Shown: positions 1-12,072, counted from the stretch's first letter. The stretch: 64,000 nt of DNA from Solen grandis (GCA_021229015.1 CM037787.1:31961709-32025708); one strand, 5' to 3'. The notes: generated from the sequence alone by a model not told the origin. Made by a program: numbers and translations.

Positions 1-3000
1 ATGTAATCCATTTTAAATAAACGCTTCGCGATTCTGGTCCGGCTCATTAACACAAATCTATCCAGTACCGTACAATGTTTAGCACATGGCCTTTGCCTCT
101 TGCCCAATCAGGAGTTAATATTCGTTTAATATCACCGTAGTCTATATTGCGTAGTCCAATACACTTGTACAAAAGTGATGTACTATTCAGCTGGCAGTTT
201 GTTGCTTAAATAAAGGACATTTTTCCTACGTCTCCACCCATTTCGATCAGCTACTGCCGTTATCGGTAGAAACCCGAATATTATCGAACATAGACAATGT
301 CGTCGGAAACACGCAAACTGTTTCATTTTATGCTAGGTTTATTGAAAACTGAATTGCTGTAGACGTCATATAATTATTGTTTTAATATTCGACCATAAGA
401 GAGAATACTTTATGAAGGGGATAACAAATTGAGCAAAGAAAAGCTGATCTGAAAAAGAACGACATTACTTTATTTTGTTTAAAGTGTCCCGTGGCTACCA
501 TACGTGTTGTTTTGTTCGCGCTTATTTGCTGGAATATTTTGATTTAGCACACAATTTGAAGGTAAATGAATGTTTTATTTTCATCACTATAAACTTATGT
601 TTCATATGATTTGGAAAGACTGCCCTGCACATAACTAACCCCAGTAACGTACTAATTAATGATAAGTTTAAAATAACTAGCCATAGTGTTCTGGAGCAAC
701 ATGTAACCGAACATTTGCCATTTCACTTCGTTTTGGGCGAAATATAGTCTCCAGTATTACTTTAATTTCGTTTACTCTTAAACTCTCTGACTAGCATTAG
801 CACGTGCTTTTAAGCCAGTAGATCACAGCGTTTCTTTTTCAGTTATATGGAAAGGAATTTCTTTTATAATAATCGTTTTCCGTACATCTGACCATTCATT
901 GGCTCGTTCAATTTGAATTTAAACGCGTTCAGCGATTTTTTTCTAACGGTCAGGTTTCTCTGAACTTGTGCACATAAGTACTTTAGACTATTACTAAAAG
1001 ATATGAATTAGGCGTCACCATGCTCGTTTTAGGGATTTAGTTTATAGTAAAACATCACTGTTTGCTAAAGAAATTTGAAGAAAAAATCAAAACACTAAAA
1101 ACTATAAAATTGCATTCTACATATTTTAATAACATATCAAAACAATATTTTTAGAATATTTTATCATAATTTATAGTTGATTAGTTGATAATACAGTTTA
1201 TAAGTTACAGGTGAAAAAACTGTCAAACATGCATTAAAAATACATAAAAAGTCATGTCTTCAACAAATTATAAACAAAATCACCAAAACATCTCTCTCTA
1301 TATACATTTTCTCGATAAAACATTTTTAACGGACATATTTCCTTTATTTGTTCAGATGCGATTCTGTGATATAAAGGCTGTCTGAAAATGTAAAAAAAAA
1401 CATGTATACCTCATTTTGCTCAATTTGCATTAAAAAAAAAAAACCACTAAAATGTGAGTTTTTGGGTCATCATTATTTGGCAAGTATACTTTTAATCATG
1501 TTTCAACTACAGGATTTTAATTCTTGAATTTTGGGGTTTCCTTCAATATTATACTAAAGATAATTGAAATTAAAAAAGAACACATTTAAAACCACCCTCT
1601 GAAATATCATTAATTGTTTCATTCTTTTGTTTTCCTTTGAACACGTGAATCTAAATGACTAACCGGAACCCGTTGCGTACAGAACGCCAGCTCTTTGATC
1701 TCGAGTGTTTGGGTTCGATCCCCTGGCATTCAGATATTGCTTTGAGATACCAGGAATTCAAACCCAAAGACTCAAATGCAGTCGCATATGTTTCGAAGGA
1801 TTCATGCAGTTCATTAGATGGATTTAGGACTTAGTCGTTTCTGTTAAAAATGTTTGAAATATCAGTTACATGTGGTTCCAAAGTATGTATCTCGTATGAC
1901 GCTATGTTCGTATGACGTAAATGTTCCTAAAAACAACGATGGATGCAGGCCTTGTGCATATTTAGCTCAGTTCTTATATACTCCAAATTTATCTAAAATT
2001 GTATTTGCTTTTTCTTTTGACCGTATTTACACCATTTGCATAGATAGGTATTCGTTGGATATTTCAATTCAAATTTATGTTTGTAGTATTTGAATGCGCA
2101 AAATAAATTAAGAAGATTCTGAATAGGAAATGGCCAATTTAAAAGTTAGATTTTATATAAAATGAAATGAGACATAGATTATGATCATTGTTAATAAGAT
2201 GAGCTTTATTCTCCACATTCAACGTCTTTATTCAATAAATAAGGCAAATATCAAAATAAAAAAAATATTCAACATGAATAATTTGTTATCAAAAACCATT
2301 TGGAAATTTGGAAACATTAGAATATATTATTATACATTGTATTAAGATTTCTAATCAGTACCCGCTATGTCGCAAAAAATGTTTTCTCTCTTCTATCAGA
2401 AGACAAAAGTCAATAATTAATGTGAGCGGGAACGAGATCACCTCTGGCAAGATGCTTGATTACGTCTGATAAACGAGAATGACTGTAACTTGATATTGAC
2501 TTGATATGAATCTGTTGATAAAAATGGTACCGAGGGAAGAAACGCTTAGTATCCATAAAGAAGGGGAACTTTTTAATATTGTGTCACCCTCATTCTTTTC
2601 CCATATGTAATGGAGACAGTCTAAATCTGGATTAATACGTACTTTTAATGATACAGTATACTTAGAAAAATAGTTAAATATTCACAGTAACATACTAATT
2701 TCAGGCTGCACATTTCTACATTACCTGTCCTGTCCTGTCCTGTCCTAGATGTTTTGCTCTCAGATTCATTATTGAAGTCTATAATAATAATAATACAAAT
2801 GATAATAATTATTCACATCAAAATTTAGCTAAATTTTAGTATGATACACGTACATGTATCGAACTGTTTGTAAAAACATCGTTTTTTGTGTGTGTGTGTT
2901 TTTGTTTGTTTTGTTTTTTACTTTTTTTTCTCCCATAATTGAAAACCTCAAAATATGTGAAAAACTATACGTACAAGCATTACAGTATTACATGAGCACA

Positions 3001-3025
3001 TACATAACATAATAAAAGTTAAAAA

Positions 3026-3028
<3 letters not shown>
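1..3028. other. No gene seen
   Basis: AT-rich, stop-dense sequence downstream of sulfotransferase copy 1. It holds a TCCTG triple repeat (2728-2747) and the SINE remnant listed. The 79-codon frame at 1854 has no recognisable feature. Confidence 0.6.
1650..1735 (+). repeat. tRNA-like SINE remnant
   Basis: GTTTGGGTTCGATCCCC (about 1706-1722) is a good B box with an A-box-like stretch 50 bp before it. It cannot fold as a tRNA by eye. Confidence 0.4.

Positions 3029-3068
<40 letters not shown>
3029..3068. repeat. AT microsatellite next to sulfotransferase copy 1
   Basis: A perfect (TA)n run of about 40 bp, 16 bp after the stop codon. A similar run is at 55527-55574. Confidence 0.95.
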
Positions 3069-3071
<3 letters not shown>

Positions 3072-3083
3072 GAAGAAGAATGA

Positions 3084-6000
3084 TCAATCGTACTGGAAGT
3101 GAAACATGCTGTCCTTCATCAGTTCCTCCCACTCGCGGTCAAAAGCTTCACTCTGGGTCACTGTAAAATGGTTCTTCCAATCTCCTATCTCTCCTGTGAA
3201 AGAATTTCATGTATGAAACAATTCAAAAGACTGAAAAAATAAACATAAGTAGCAAAAAAAACAAATGCTTCGTAGCTTGATTTGTTGCTTAGAATTGGTC
3301 ACTGTAGAAGCATAGAACAAAAGGTTTCCGATATGTCGGTACAGCTTGATTTTACAATGAATTTACTGTCAGAAATTTGCATATATTGCAAGTACTGTTC
3401 ATTGATTCTATTTCAATATTCATTGCTACTGCCGAATTGTTCCGAAAAATGATTGTCTAATCTACTTACCAAGTTTTCCCTATGGATAACGTAATATCAA
3501 CGATTAAATAATGTGGCAATTGATGCAAGCATATTTATGAGTTTCGTGCATTTTGGGATTTTCATAATACTATATACTAATTTTATACCTTTTCGAAAAA
3601 TTATATTTCTTTTATTTTCATCCAATGCAAAGGAATCTGTCCTTCCTTCATTGACGTCATCCCCTAATTTCTTCAAAGAGCACCTTTCGTAAATTGCCTC
3701 CAATCTCACGTCATTATGGTTACAGCCAATATATTTCTGCAGATTCCGCATTTCTTGGAGTCCATTCTGCATGAAAATCCATTAATTATACAACTGATAT
3801 AATAAATATATGAAAATGGTATTATTATTCATGACGATGTAAAACTCAATTGATAATTATACGCGGGTTGTTCAACAATTACGTAGACAGTGCGTTTTAC
3901 TTGTAAACGCCTTAAGATATAACTTAACCCTATATGTTACTGTTTTCAATTTATGTTAAAAAAAATACCAAAGAAAAAACGCTGTGCTGAAGTGCGTGCT
4001 GTTGTGTTACTAGAGCAACCGGTGACCGGCCCATGCCAATTTTGCATGTATATGTGCTTGAAATACGAATAGAAACATTAGAATAATACAAGTAAAATCT
4101 TTAAACACGCGGTAATATGTTACATGACGTTTAGAGAACGTCACCAACAAATATCTTGTCATTTGGTGTTAATTTTTTAAAAATAACGTTTTTGCCATAG
4201 CCGTCGTCACTACGTTACAAATGACACAGCATGTCCGCATAGAAATTAGGCCGAACACAAAATTATGCATCCAGCTAGACGACACATCAACAGATACTTA
4301 CAAGAAACTACAGAAAGCCTGCTGAAAATGTTTCATTTCTTAAACGCTTGTTTTTAAGTGGCATAGACGCATTATAAATGGACAAGTCAATAAAGGCCGT
4401 GGGAGGAAATCGCCACAAAGCAATCAGACGTGACGTCGTTAGAAGACCTCATCAAATGTGATGCGAATCACTGTACGAGAGCTTTTAAGCGCTACAGCAA
4501 AAAAATACGGAACAACTTACAATATTTTTACGAAGACATTGAACATGCGGAAGGTATTTACAAATTTTGTGAACAAAAATTTTCATTTTATCGGCATTAT
4601 TTGGAAACAGCACCTTTCCATATTTAGTTCTATTCGGTCTTTTCTCCGTTAATTTATTTTCATTTTTTATTAGTAATGCGTTCTAAACTTAGACTAAATT
4701 TTGCTTATTATATAATTATTTCATCTTTTTATAAATTATTTTGATGTCAGATATTGATTCACTAATTATATTGTGATTAACGCAGTAGAATATTTAATTT
4801 TTGTTTAAGATACACGCACGTTGGGTCCCGCGGCTTCAGACTGACGTTGAACAGAACAGGCGGGTTCACGAATCTCGGCAGATCCTACAGGAACATATTT
4901 TTTAATCAATGGCCTAAACGACATGCACGTTGAATTGAGTGTGCTGGTCATACTTTGAAAAAGAATGCACATGCGTGTAACAGTCGCATACATCAATTAC
5001 TGACATTATGACGTCGTTGACGTCAATTTGCAACTGGCAGCGTGGACTGGTAACGTCATGGTTACCAATTTATATAGCATACTGCCCCTCATACAGTGCA
5101 TGAAACGAAAACCTGTTTTGCAAATTAATTCAATAAAAAAATAAATTTACTGTGTAATATATTTTATTTATGCTCCTCATGCGACAAAAAAGTTATACGC
5201 CCAGTCTACGTAATTGTTGATCAACTCTCGTAATACACATATTACCACTGTCATACTGGACAGATCTCTTATTGCTAAAAAACTTAACAGCTCCTGATGA
5301 GAGTAAATGTATCATAAAACAAATAATAAAAGGACAGCAATCAGGAAAAGCATTATCATATTTTTGTACATCCTATTACATGTAGATACTTTTTCTATAG
5401 CTTGTTTTCTGAGTGATATCTGTACCGTATGATGACTAACTCTTGACACTTTGACTACACGGAATTATGGGGTAGAAATGATGAGCAATACACGCGGGAA
5501 TTGCATAACATATAGCATTATTATGTACTAAGATAGCCTAAACATAGATCAAATATAGGATTGTAGAGATACCTTTTTCAAATCTTCGAAGTAAACCACG
5601 TGCATATCTAGGTCTTTGTTATCTTTCATTGTCCTCTCCATGGATTTAAGGTAGTTCGCATATATATTATATGGCACTAGAAAAAATGAGAAACAAAACA
5701 ATACATTAACAATCGCGTAGTGTAGGTTGTTAAAACATTAACGAAGGACGTACCTGACTACGGATCCGGGTGTTTGGGGTTCGAACCCCGTTTGGAACGA
5801 GAATTGTTTATGACCTTCCCAGCGCAAAGTACTGGTCCAACCCAGGAACCGCCGAAAGGAATAAGTATAAGTCGAAAGGACTTGTTTCCCAAATCGACTT
5901 AAGTTAATAAGTTTAAACTTAAACATTCAAACAGGCCGATAATGTATCAAAAATAGATACCATTGTATGAAGCGTAAATACTAAAATGTAACAAAGACAT

Positions 6001-8535
6001 AGATATAGCGTCCACTCCAACGCAACATTATTGTAATTAAGCGGATTTTTTTTCCATTTAATTCATGCGGGTACGGTGAAACATAATATGATAAGTATTT
6101 CGATAGTGAAGCTCTTAATAACGTTCGGTCCGAAAAGGGTTTCAATGTTCATCTAAGAGAAGTATTTTGATAACACGATTATTCAAAATAAAAACTTCAG
6201 TCGGGATATTTTATTAATTCTTGAATTTTTTTTTTGGCTTACATGTAAACTTTCAAAACATATCAACGGAAAGCATAAAAGCCTTCTCACTATAAAGAAG
6301 TGCAATTTGAGTTATGGAAATCTCTCAAAGAAATATGTATGGTTTTATTCCCCAAACCCCATAAGAAAGCCAATATTATTGATATCGTAATCCAAAAGTA
6401 CTGAGCCTATCATCGACAATATTTGTAGACCATTTTCTATCTTTTCGTGATCATTTACGCATGTGGACAAACACACATATCTTTAAGTGTTTGTATTCAA
6501 AGTTGTTGAAAATGTCATAAATAAAACATGGTCTTCTGTTTACATAAACATCGTTTAGATAAATATGACCTTTAGATAATTACATACTTGGTCCTGTGTT
6601 GAAGAGCCTGATGAACTTATTCCAGGATTGACTCATGTTGTAATCCAATGATCGTTTCAAATAATAGTATAACGAAACAGCTGTATCCTTTGGGTTCCGC
6701 AGCAGTAAAACTTTTTTGCTCTTTTTTATATACTCTATCGGGGCCCTTTCCACGTTAAAATGAGAATTGACGACTTTCGGGCTTGACAGAGAAACAATTT
6801 CGTTGACCGTATAATCGTTCAGTAGTCTAGGCATGTAAGATGGCGAATCTTCCATGGGTCCATCGTAAAGGAGGAGAGAGAGAAGGTTTGATGTCCAGTG
6901 TGTTCCTGCAAACGGCCAGGATAAGCATTAAGGGCTAAGTGACACTACATTATCGAGTACATTGTACTAGTATAACCCATTCCATATATGAATGGTCGTA
7001 TATATGTTTGTTTCAGCATGTGGTCTACTTAGAATTTAACATCCTGAAGCAGGTACTTACGGTACCACGTGACACGTTACGCATCAGGCTGTCCTCACCA
7101 GTTCCGGGTAGCGAATTCGTATGTTCAGCCTGTGAATTGAACGCATGCGCGGAGACTGAATGTTATCAATCATGTGACGGCAAACGAAAATAGAAATTCT
7201 CAAGATAGGTTTTATAATTCTAAATATAGGTTCAATACAATTCGTAACGCTATTGACTGTAATGGAGAATACATCCATTTTTATTTTTACAATCACGGTT
7301 GCTTGCACTGGGTGACCATGTGTCTGTCTGTCTTTGTTTCCTGACAAATAAACTTAACAACGTGTTGGACACATTGCACGGGAAAACGCTTCTTTTGTAA
7401 ACGCCTCTTCGGGGAAATAGGCTAAATATAGAATACGGTGTACCCGAAGCGGTTGCTTACGGTACCACATGGCATGTTACGCTGCATGTTTTCATGTGAC
7501 GGCAACCGAAAATAAAAAATATAAATATAGGTTTTATAATTCTAATTTAATTTCAATACGGATGAATGCATTTAGTGACCATGCGTCTGTAGATTGGTAT
7601 TGATAAATATAATACAGACACATAGTTTAAAATCCAGTTTTAAGTCAATGACCATCAGTAAACGAGATGCTTTAAGTCAATGAGCATTTGGGGCGTGAGG
7701 TCATGGGTTCGATCTCAGGCCGCGACATACCAATGTCGTAAAACATGGTACTTGTATAGCTCCCTTGGCGCTCAGCATGCAATGTTAGTTCCAGGATTGA
7801 TAGGCCCGATATCAGGATAATGTGACTAGGTGTGGTATCATGCCACATGTCTACGGCCTGATACTGCAGTGTTGCAGCTTAATAACTGTCTCTAAACTGA
7901 CTGTAACAGTGTCGGCTGTACGGCAAGCTAAATAAACAATGTGTTGCGATGGGGAATTGAATTACCTTCATCTAAGGGTTAGGTTAGCGTATAGTCAACT
8001 AATTAAATGACCCTTATATACACAGAGCAGCAAGTTGTTATCGTTAAAGTGTAAGTATATTTGCAGTAATCGTATAACCGAATACTCAAATATATATTTC
8101 GTTTGTTGTTGTTGTTGTATTGGGGTTTACCGTCGCTGCGATAGTATTTCAATCACATAGCGACGTCCATCTAATTACAGGTGGAGGAAGACCCCGAGTA
8201 CACAGAGGTACCCGGGTAGAACCACCGACCTACCGCAAGCCAGCTGGAAGGCTTCCTCACATGAAAAATCCGAAGTCCCTACCTATTTCGTTTGTATTCA
8301 TACCTGTTTTGGGATACGAACAGAGTAGAATGTCTCCATCAGAGCATGGAATGTGTTTTATTTCTTGAAATCTCTTTGCTATAGAGCCATTTGGATATCC
8401 ATCCACAAAACGTTTCAAAAGCATGATTTCTTCATATTTGACTAGGACTATATCCTCCTCTCCATCATCATCTTGTATTTTAATTATCTGCTCCATTTCA
8501 CCGTCAAGTGATCCTATGAATTGTTCTAATTCCAT
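3084..8535 (-). CDS. Cytosolic sulfotransferase (SULT family), copy 1, five exons, apparently intact
   Basis: The product should transfer a sulfuryl group from PAPS to a small acceptor in the cytosol; the substrate cannot be told. Minus-strand exons are 8535-8304, 6905-6588, 5676-5573, 3766-3589 and 3193-3084. All introns are GT-AG, phases agree, and the sum is 942 nt (313 aa plus stop), normal for SULTs. Visible motifs: YPKTG at residues 74-78 with the PAPS-binding lysine K76, followed by THW; candidate catalytic H126 in VVNSHFNVERAP; the 3'-phosphate-binding block LLLRNPKDTAVS (R147, S155); and RKGEIGDWKNHFT at 276-288, the C-terminal PAPS signature. The start is the first Met of exon 1. 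The reading frame is open further 5' to a possible acceptor (ttttttgtag), so an upstream 5' exon is possible. Intron 1 carries two SINEs; a mariner relic lies in intron 3. Family assignment is firm; expression is unknown. Confidence 0.9.
3862..5230 (+). mobile_element. Mariner-type DNA transposon relic
   Basis: The inverted ends share TCAACAATTACGTAGAC and are flanked by TA dinucleotides (3860-3861 and 5231-5232); 1,369 bp is typical of mariner. Around 4400-4620 a decayed frame resembles the second helix-turn-helix region of mariner transposases (ITVRELLSATAKKYGTTYNI, then LNMRKVFTNFV). Stops interrupt it and the catalytic DDD/D part cannot be recognised, so it is inactive. It lies in intron 3 of sulfotransferase copy 1. 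Confidence 0.75.
5740..5830 (+). repeat. tRNA-like SINE remnant (family S3) in copy 1 intron 2
   Basis: The B box GGGGTTCGAACCCCG is followed by CCCAGCGCAAAGTACTGGTC. The same unit is at 11490-11570 in copy 2, and a related tail is near 18115-18165. A lone B box in decayed sequence, so not a tRNA gene. Confidence 0.5.
7670..7945 (+). mobile_element. tRNA-derived SINE (family S2) in copy 1 intron 1, decayed
   Basis: The B box (GGGTTCGATCTC) lies near 7705, followed by the S2 body (GTGTGGTATCATGCCACATG). The 3' end is diverged. The same insertion is present in copy 2 (53320-54385), so it predates the duplication. Confidence 0.75.
8107..8283 (-). mobile_element. 5'-truncated SINE (family S1) in sulfotransferase copy 1 intron 1
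   Basis: Only the 3' body is present, with a (CAA)n tail on the minus strand and target duplication TATTTCGTTTGT (8095-8106 and 8284-8295). It lies 19 bp after the exon 1 donor. The matching spot in copy 2 (about 54540) is unoccupied. Confidence 0.8.
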
Positions 8536-8571
8536 CAGCTCGTCACCTATGTGAACTACAAAAAAAGACGA

Positions 8572-8637
8572 GAGGTAAGAGCGCTCGCTCCGGAATCGAG
8601 AGGTCGGTCGTGTGTTCGATCCCCGGTCGCGACATTC
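8572..8637 (+). mobile_element. SINE S2 fragment upstream of copy 1 exon 1
   Basis: Only the tRNA-like head remains (B box GTTCGATCCCCGG, then TCGCGACATTCC), cut off where the hairpin satellite begins. The fuller copy is at 54838-55085 beside copy 2. Confidence 0.65.
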
Positions 8638-9215
8638 CAATTCACAGCCAGCTGGTCATTCGGCTGTAGCTGGGAATTCGAGAATAACCAATTCCACTCT
8701 GGCTGATTATTCGGCTGTAGCTGGGAATTCAACCTACACTATGTATTATATTTTAATTAAAAAAAATATTTTCAATTCCCAATTCCGAGCTAGCTGGTTA
8801 TTCGGCTGTAGGTGGGAATTCAAACAACATTATTTATTATATTTAAATTAAACTTGTTTGAATTCCCATTCCCAGCCAGCTGGTTATTCGGCTGTACGTG
8901 GGAATTCGAGAATAACTAATTCCCAGCTGGCTGGTTTTTCGGCTGTAGCTGGGAATTCAACCTTCACTATGTATTATACTTAAATTATATAATATTTTGA
9001 ATTCACAACTACCTGGTTATTCGGCTGTAGCTGGCAATTCGCGAATAACCAATTCTTAGCTGGCTGGTTATTCGAATGTAACTGGATTTTGAATACCCAA
9101 TTTCCAGTTGGCTGGGAATTCGGTTTTACCTGGGAATTCGCGAATAACCAATTCCTAGCTGGTAAGGAATTCGGTTGTAACTGGATATTGAATACCCAAT
9201 TCCCAACTTCCAGCT
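8637..9215. repeat. Hairpin satellite with GAATTC-type arms (about ten units)
   Basis: The unit is about 42 bp, AATTCCCAGCT...CCAGCTGGGAATT-like, containing GGTTATTCGGCTGTAGCTGG. Each unit is an imperfect palindrome. Units are separated by AT-rich spacers of varying length. The array begins inside a SINE. Confidence 0.8.
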
Positions 9216-9304
9216 AACTTCACAGACCTCAGAATAATAGCATAAATATTTTAATGTTGTCTGTCTGATATAAGCCTTCTAAATTTGTTTTAACAGAATT
9301 AAAA

Positions 9305-9493
9305 ATGGCATTGACGAAAAGTAAAAACATCAGACTAGAGCTCGAAACCACTTGTTTCACGCCGATCAATGAGTCTATAAATTGTGAGTGGTGCGATCAG
9401 AAACGGACACATGATTTAACGGTAGTATACATAGCCTTCACGGTACTTACCATCTTGCTTGCACTAATTTATACCAGCGCCAAGCCCGGTTAA
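9305..9493 (+). CDS. Unrecognised 62-codon reading frame with one hydrophobic segment
   Basis: The frame is preceded by a good splice-acceptor-like sequence (tttgttttaacag, ending 9295). It encodes a short polar N-terminus with three cysteines and then a likely membrane helix (VVYIAFTVLTILLALIYTS, about residues 40-58). It sits between a hairpin satellite and the LINE fragment. No family is recognised and no partner exon found, so it may be chance. Confidence 0.2.
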   Translation: MALTKSKNIRLELETTCFTPINESINCEWCDQKRTHDLTVVYIAFTVLTILLALIYTSAKPG

Positions 9494-9496
9494 TTT

Positions 9497-10760
9497 TATC
9501 AAAACATTTTTCGAAGAGCAATAGAGTTTTTTTCTTTGCATTAAACGTTATTGTAATTCTAGAATGAAACAAAAATATGCAATCAATTGAAGATTTTTTC
9601 TTCTGAAATCCAAACTGGTTAGGAATTATTTTGTATGTCTAATATACCATTTTGTGAGCCTATTTAACAATGTTTGAGAATAGATTTTCCTTATACATTT
9701 ATAAGCGTTATTCCTCTGTAATTTCTGGTGTCATCTTTGTCACATCCTTTGTATGTTGGAATAATTATACCATTGCCCCATGTACTTGGATATATATCAC
9801 TTGTAAAAAGAAAATATTAAATAATTTAAGAATAACTGGTGCTAATATATCAAAGGCGTTCTTATAAATTTCAGCAAATATGTTGTCTAACCCGCTGCTT
9901 TTATTGTTGTTTTTCTAGCGTTATAACTATATTTAATTCATCATCATATACTCTTTCATTTATTTGTATATTCTCATTGTCTATATTCCCTTCTTCTGTT
10001 TTATGTGTATTGTTTTTCTTGTGTATTGTCGATTTATTCTTTTCCAGAACTGTTTTGGTTGAGTTTTGCTCAATTTTGTCATCTCTACAGATTCTGAGAC
10101 AGAAAATTTATATTTTTTTCTCCGCTTAACGCGATTATATGTGTTTCTCAGATTAATAATTTCCTTTCTGTTTGTACAATTTTTATTTTTCATGTAATTA
10201 TTTCGAGCTTTTTTAAAGCAATTTCTAGCGTTATAACATTTATCGTCAAACCATGTTTTTTTATTGTAATTCTTTTTTGGGGTGATATTTAATATACCTT
10301 TTCTAGTGCCAAATGCTTCTTTTGCTACATTTTGCAATATTTCTGTAATAGATTGTGTTACTTCATCTATGTTCAGCGAATCATTCTGTTCTAAATACAT
10401 ACATTTGTTTTAATCTCTCATCATGGATAATTTGTTTAAAATCGTCTATTTTATTGTCGTCCCATTTAAATATGAAATCGTCATCTGCACTAAAATTGCC
10501 ATCACTTGGAGTATTACACGAGTAAACATTTTTACCACCCACTGCGAACATAAGGGGATTATGGTCGGAACACGCCCCGGGTTCCAAAATCTTAAAATCA
10601 GTAACTACCGGTAAGTTATAATCATCAAGTTGCAATAGAAATAAACCTATTGTATTCGGCCCGTTAATGGAATGATATGTCAAGTCACCAACACCTGCAT
10701 CGGAGTGCAGCCGACCGTTACCAGTTATTATACCTGTACTACTACATAGCAATCTTCAAG
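9497..10760 (-). pseudogene. Non-LTR retrotransposon (LINE) fragment, endonuclease to early reverse transcriptase
   Basis: Read on the minus strand: the C-terminal part of an APE endonuclease (LLCSSTGIITGNGR, a NGPNTI block, GACSDHNPLMF), then a linker (KTWFDDKCYNARNCFKKARN, later KQFWKRINRQ), then the first reverse transcriptase motifs (KSSGLDNIFAEIYKNAF about 9840-9900; NYRGITLIN about 9690; IPNQFGFQKKKSSIDCIF about 9590). At least two frameshifts and several stops break it (one at about 10390). The catalytic YADD region and the element 3' end are missing. The clade is not assigned. Confidence 0.85.
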
Positions 10761-10917
10761 CAGAGCTGTCGTTCGTTCCTCACTAAACCATCTCTGCAAT
10801 GAGCTCAATGACAAGAATCTTGTCAAAACGAAAAACAATTATTTAACGTCCATTGAGATGTATTTTAAGGATCTAAATTATAGAAACATTGAATAATTAA
10901 TTTTTGACTATGGCTAT

Positions 10918-11159
10918 TTGAGTTTACCGTCGCTTCGACAGTATTTCAGTCATATAGCGACGTCCAGCTAATTACAGCTGGAGGAAGACCCCGAATGAAC
11001 GGAGGCATCCGGGTAGAACCACCGACCTACCGCAAGCCAGCTGGAAGGCTTCCTCACATGAAAATCCGAATGACCCTTCGGGTTTCGAACCCACGCAGTG
11101 AGGGGCTGAGTGAGTTCTAAAGTCAGTGACTTTACCCTCTCGGCCACGGAGGCCCCAAA
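10918..11159 (-). mobile_element. tRNA-derived SINE (family S1), near full length
   Basis: On the minus strand it begins GGGGCCTCCGTGGCCGAGAG (A-box-like), has a B box (GGGTTTCGAAACCC-like, somewhat altered) and shares its body with 11744-11991. Confidence 0.8.
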
Positions 11160-11299
11160 TTAATTTATGAATCATCATAAAACGTATGGAAAATAATGAA
11201 TAAATTAATTAATAAATAATGAATAAATTAATAAACTATTAATTAATTAATAGTAATATTCTTTATTGTGACAATTACTTATTCGTACTTTCAGAACTT

Positions 11300-11399
11300 N
11301 NNNNNNNNNNNNNNNNNNNNNNNNNNNNNNNNNNNNNNNNNNNNNNNNNNNNNNNNNNNNNNNNNNNNNNNNNNNNNNNNNNNNNNNNNNNNNNNNNNN
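11300..11399. other. Scaffold gap (100 N)
   Basis: A run of exactly 100 N, the usual placeholder for a gap of unknown size. Its right edge cuts exon 3 of sulfotransferase copy 2. Confidence 0.99.
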
Positions 11400-11409
11400 T
11401 TATATGGCA
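11400..11409 (-). CDS. Sulfotransferase copy 2, first 10 nt of exon 3, cut by an N run
   Basis: The acceptor ctag is followed by ten exon bases identical to the start of copy 1 exon 3, and then the N run begins. The flanking 11410-12018 is clearly homologous to copy 1 intron 2 (5677-5948), so this is not a chance match. The missing remainder of the exon is the piece that starts at 61500 on the other strand. Confidence 0.75.
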
Positions 11410-11743
11410 CTAGAAAAAATGAGAAACAAAACAAAACATTAACAATTGCGTAGTGTAGGTTGTTAAAACATAAACGAAGGACGTACCTGACTACGGATCC
11501 GGGTGTTTGGGGTTCGAACCCCGTTTGGAACGAGAATTTTTCATGACCTTCCCAGCGCAAAGTACTGGTCCAACCAAGGAAACGTCAAGAGAAATAAGTA
11601 TAAATCGAAAAACTACTGTACCTACTGTTCCAACAACCAATTTAATAAACCAGAAATAATCCAGAAATGAAGATAAAATAAATTGCATAATGGTTTCCCA
11701 AATCGACTGAAAATAATAATTTAAACTTAAACATTCAAACAGG

Positions 11744-11991
11744 GGGCCACCATGGCCGAGCGCTTACAGTCGTGGACGACAAATCTCTCAGCCCCTCACC
11801 TCTGTGGGTTCGATCCCGGTAGGGCCTTCGGATTTTTCATGTGAGGAAGCCTTCCAGCTGGCTTGCGGTAGGTCGGTGGTTCCACCCGGGTACCTCTGTG
11901 TACTCGGGGTCTTCCTCCACCTGTAATTTGCTGGACGTCGCTATATGATTGACATACTATCGCAGCGACGGTAAACCCCAATACAACAACA
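11744..11991 (+). mobile_element. tRNA-derived SINE (family S1), full length with target duplication
   Basis: It starts GGGCCACCATGGCCGAGCG (A box), has B box GGGTTCGATCCCGG and a (CAA)n tail. It is flanked by ACATTCAAACAGG (11731-11743 and 11992-12004). The corresponding site in copy 1 intron 2 (about 5922-5934) is empty. Confidence 0.88.
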
Positions 11992-12026
11992 ACATTCAAA
12001 CAGGCCAGACAATGTGTGTTATCTTT

Positions 12027-12027
<1 letters not shown>

Positions 12028-12060
<33 letters not shown>

Positions 12061-12072
12061 TATATATATATA
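12028..12072. repeat. TAA/TA microsatellite
   Basis: (ATA)n followed by (TA)n at the exact place where homology between copy 1 and copy 2 intron 2 breaks off. Confidence 0.9.

Noticed and set aside
4805..4996. 63-codon minus-strand frame
   Set aside because: It lies inside the mariner relic on the opposite strand to the transposase remnant.
8536..8640. N-terminal extension of sulfotransferase copy 1 exon 1
   Set aside because: The frame stays open past the Met, but it runs through a splice-acceptor-like tttttttgtag and into a SINE; the ATG at 8535 is the better start.
8637..9215. CRISPR-like array
   Set aside because: The regularly repeated palindromes with AT-rich spacers look array-like, but spacers vary in length, units are degenerate, and this is animal nuclear DNA.
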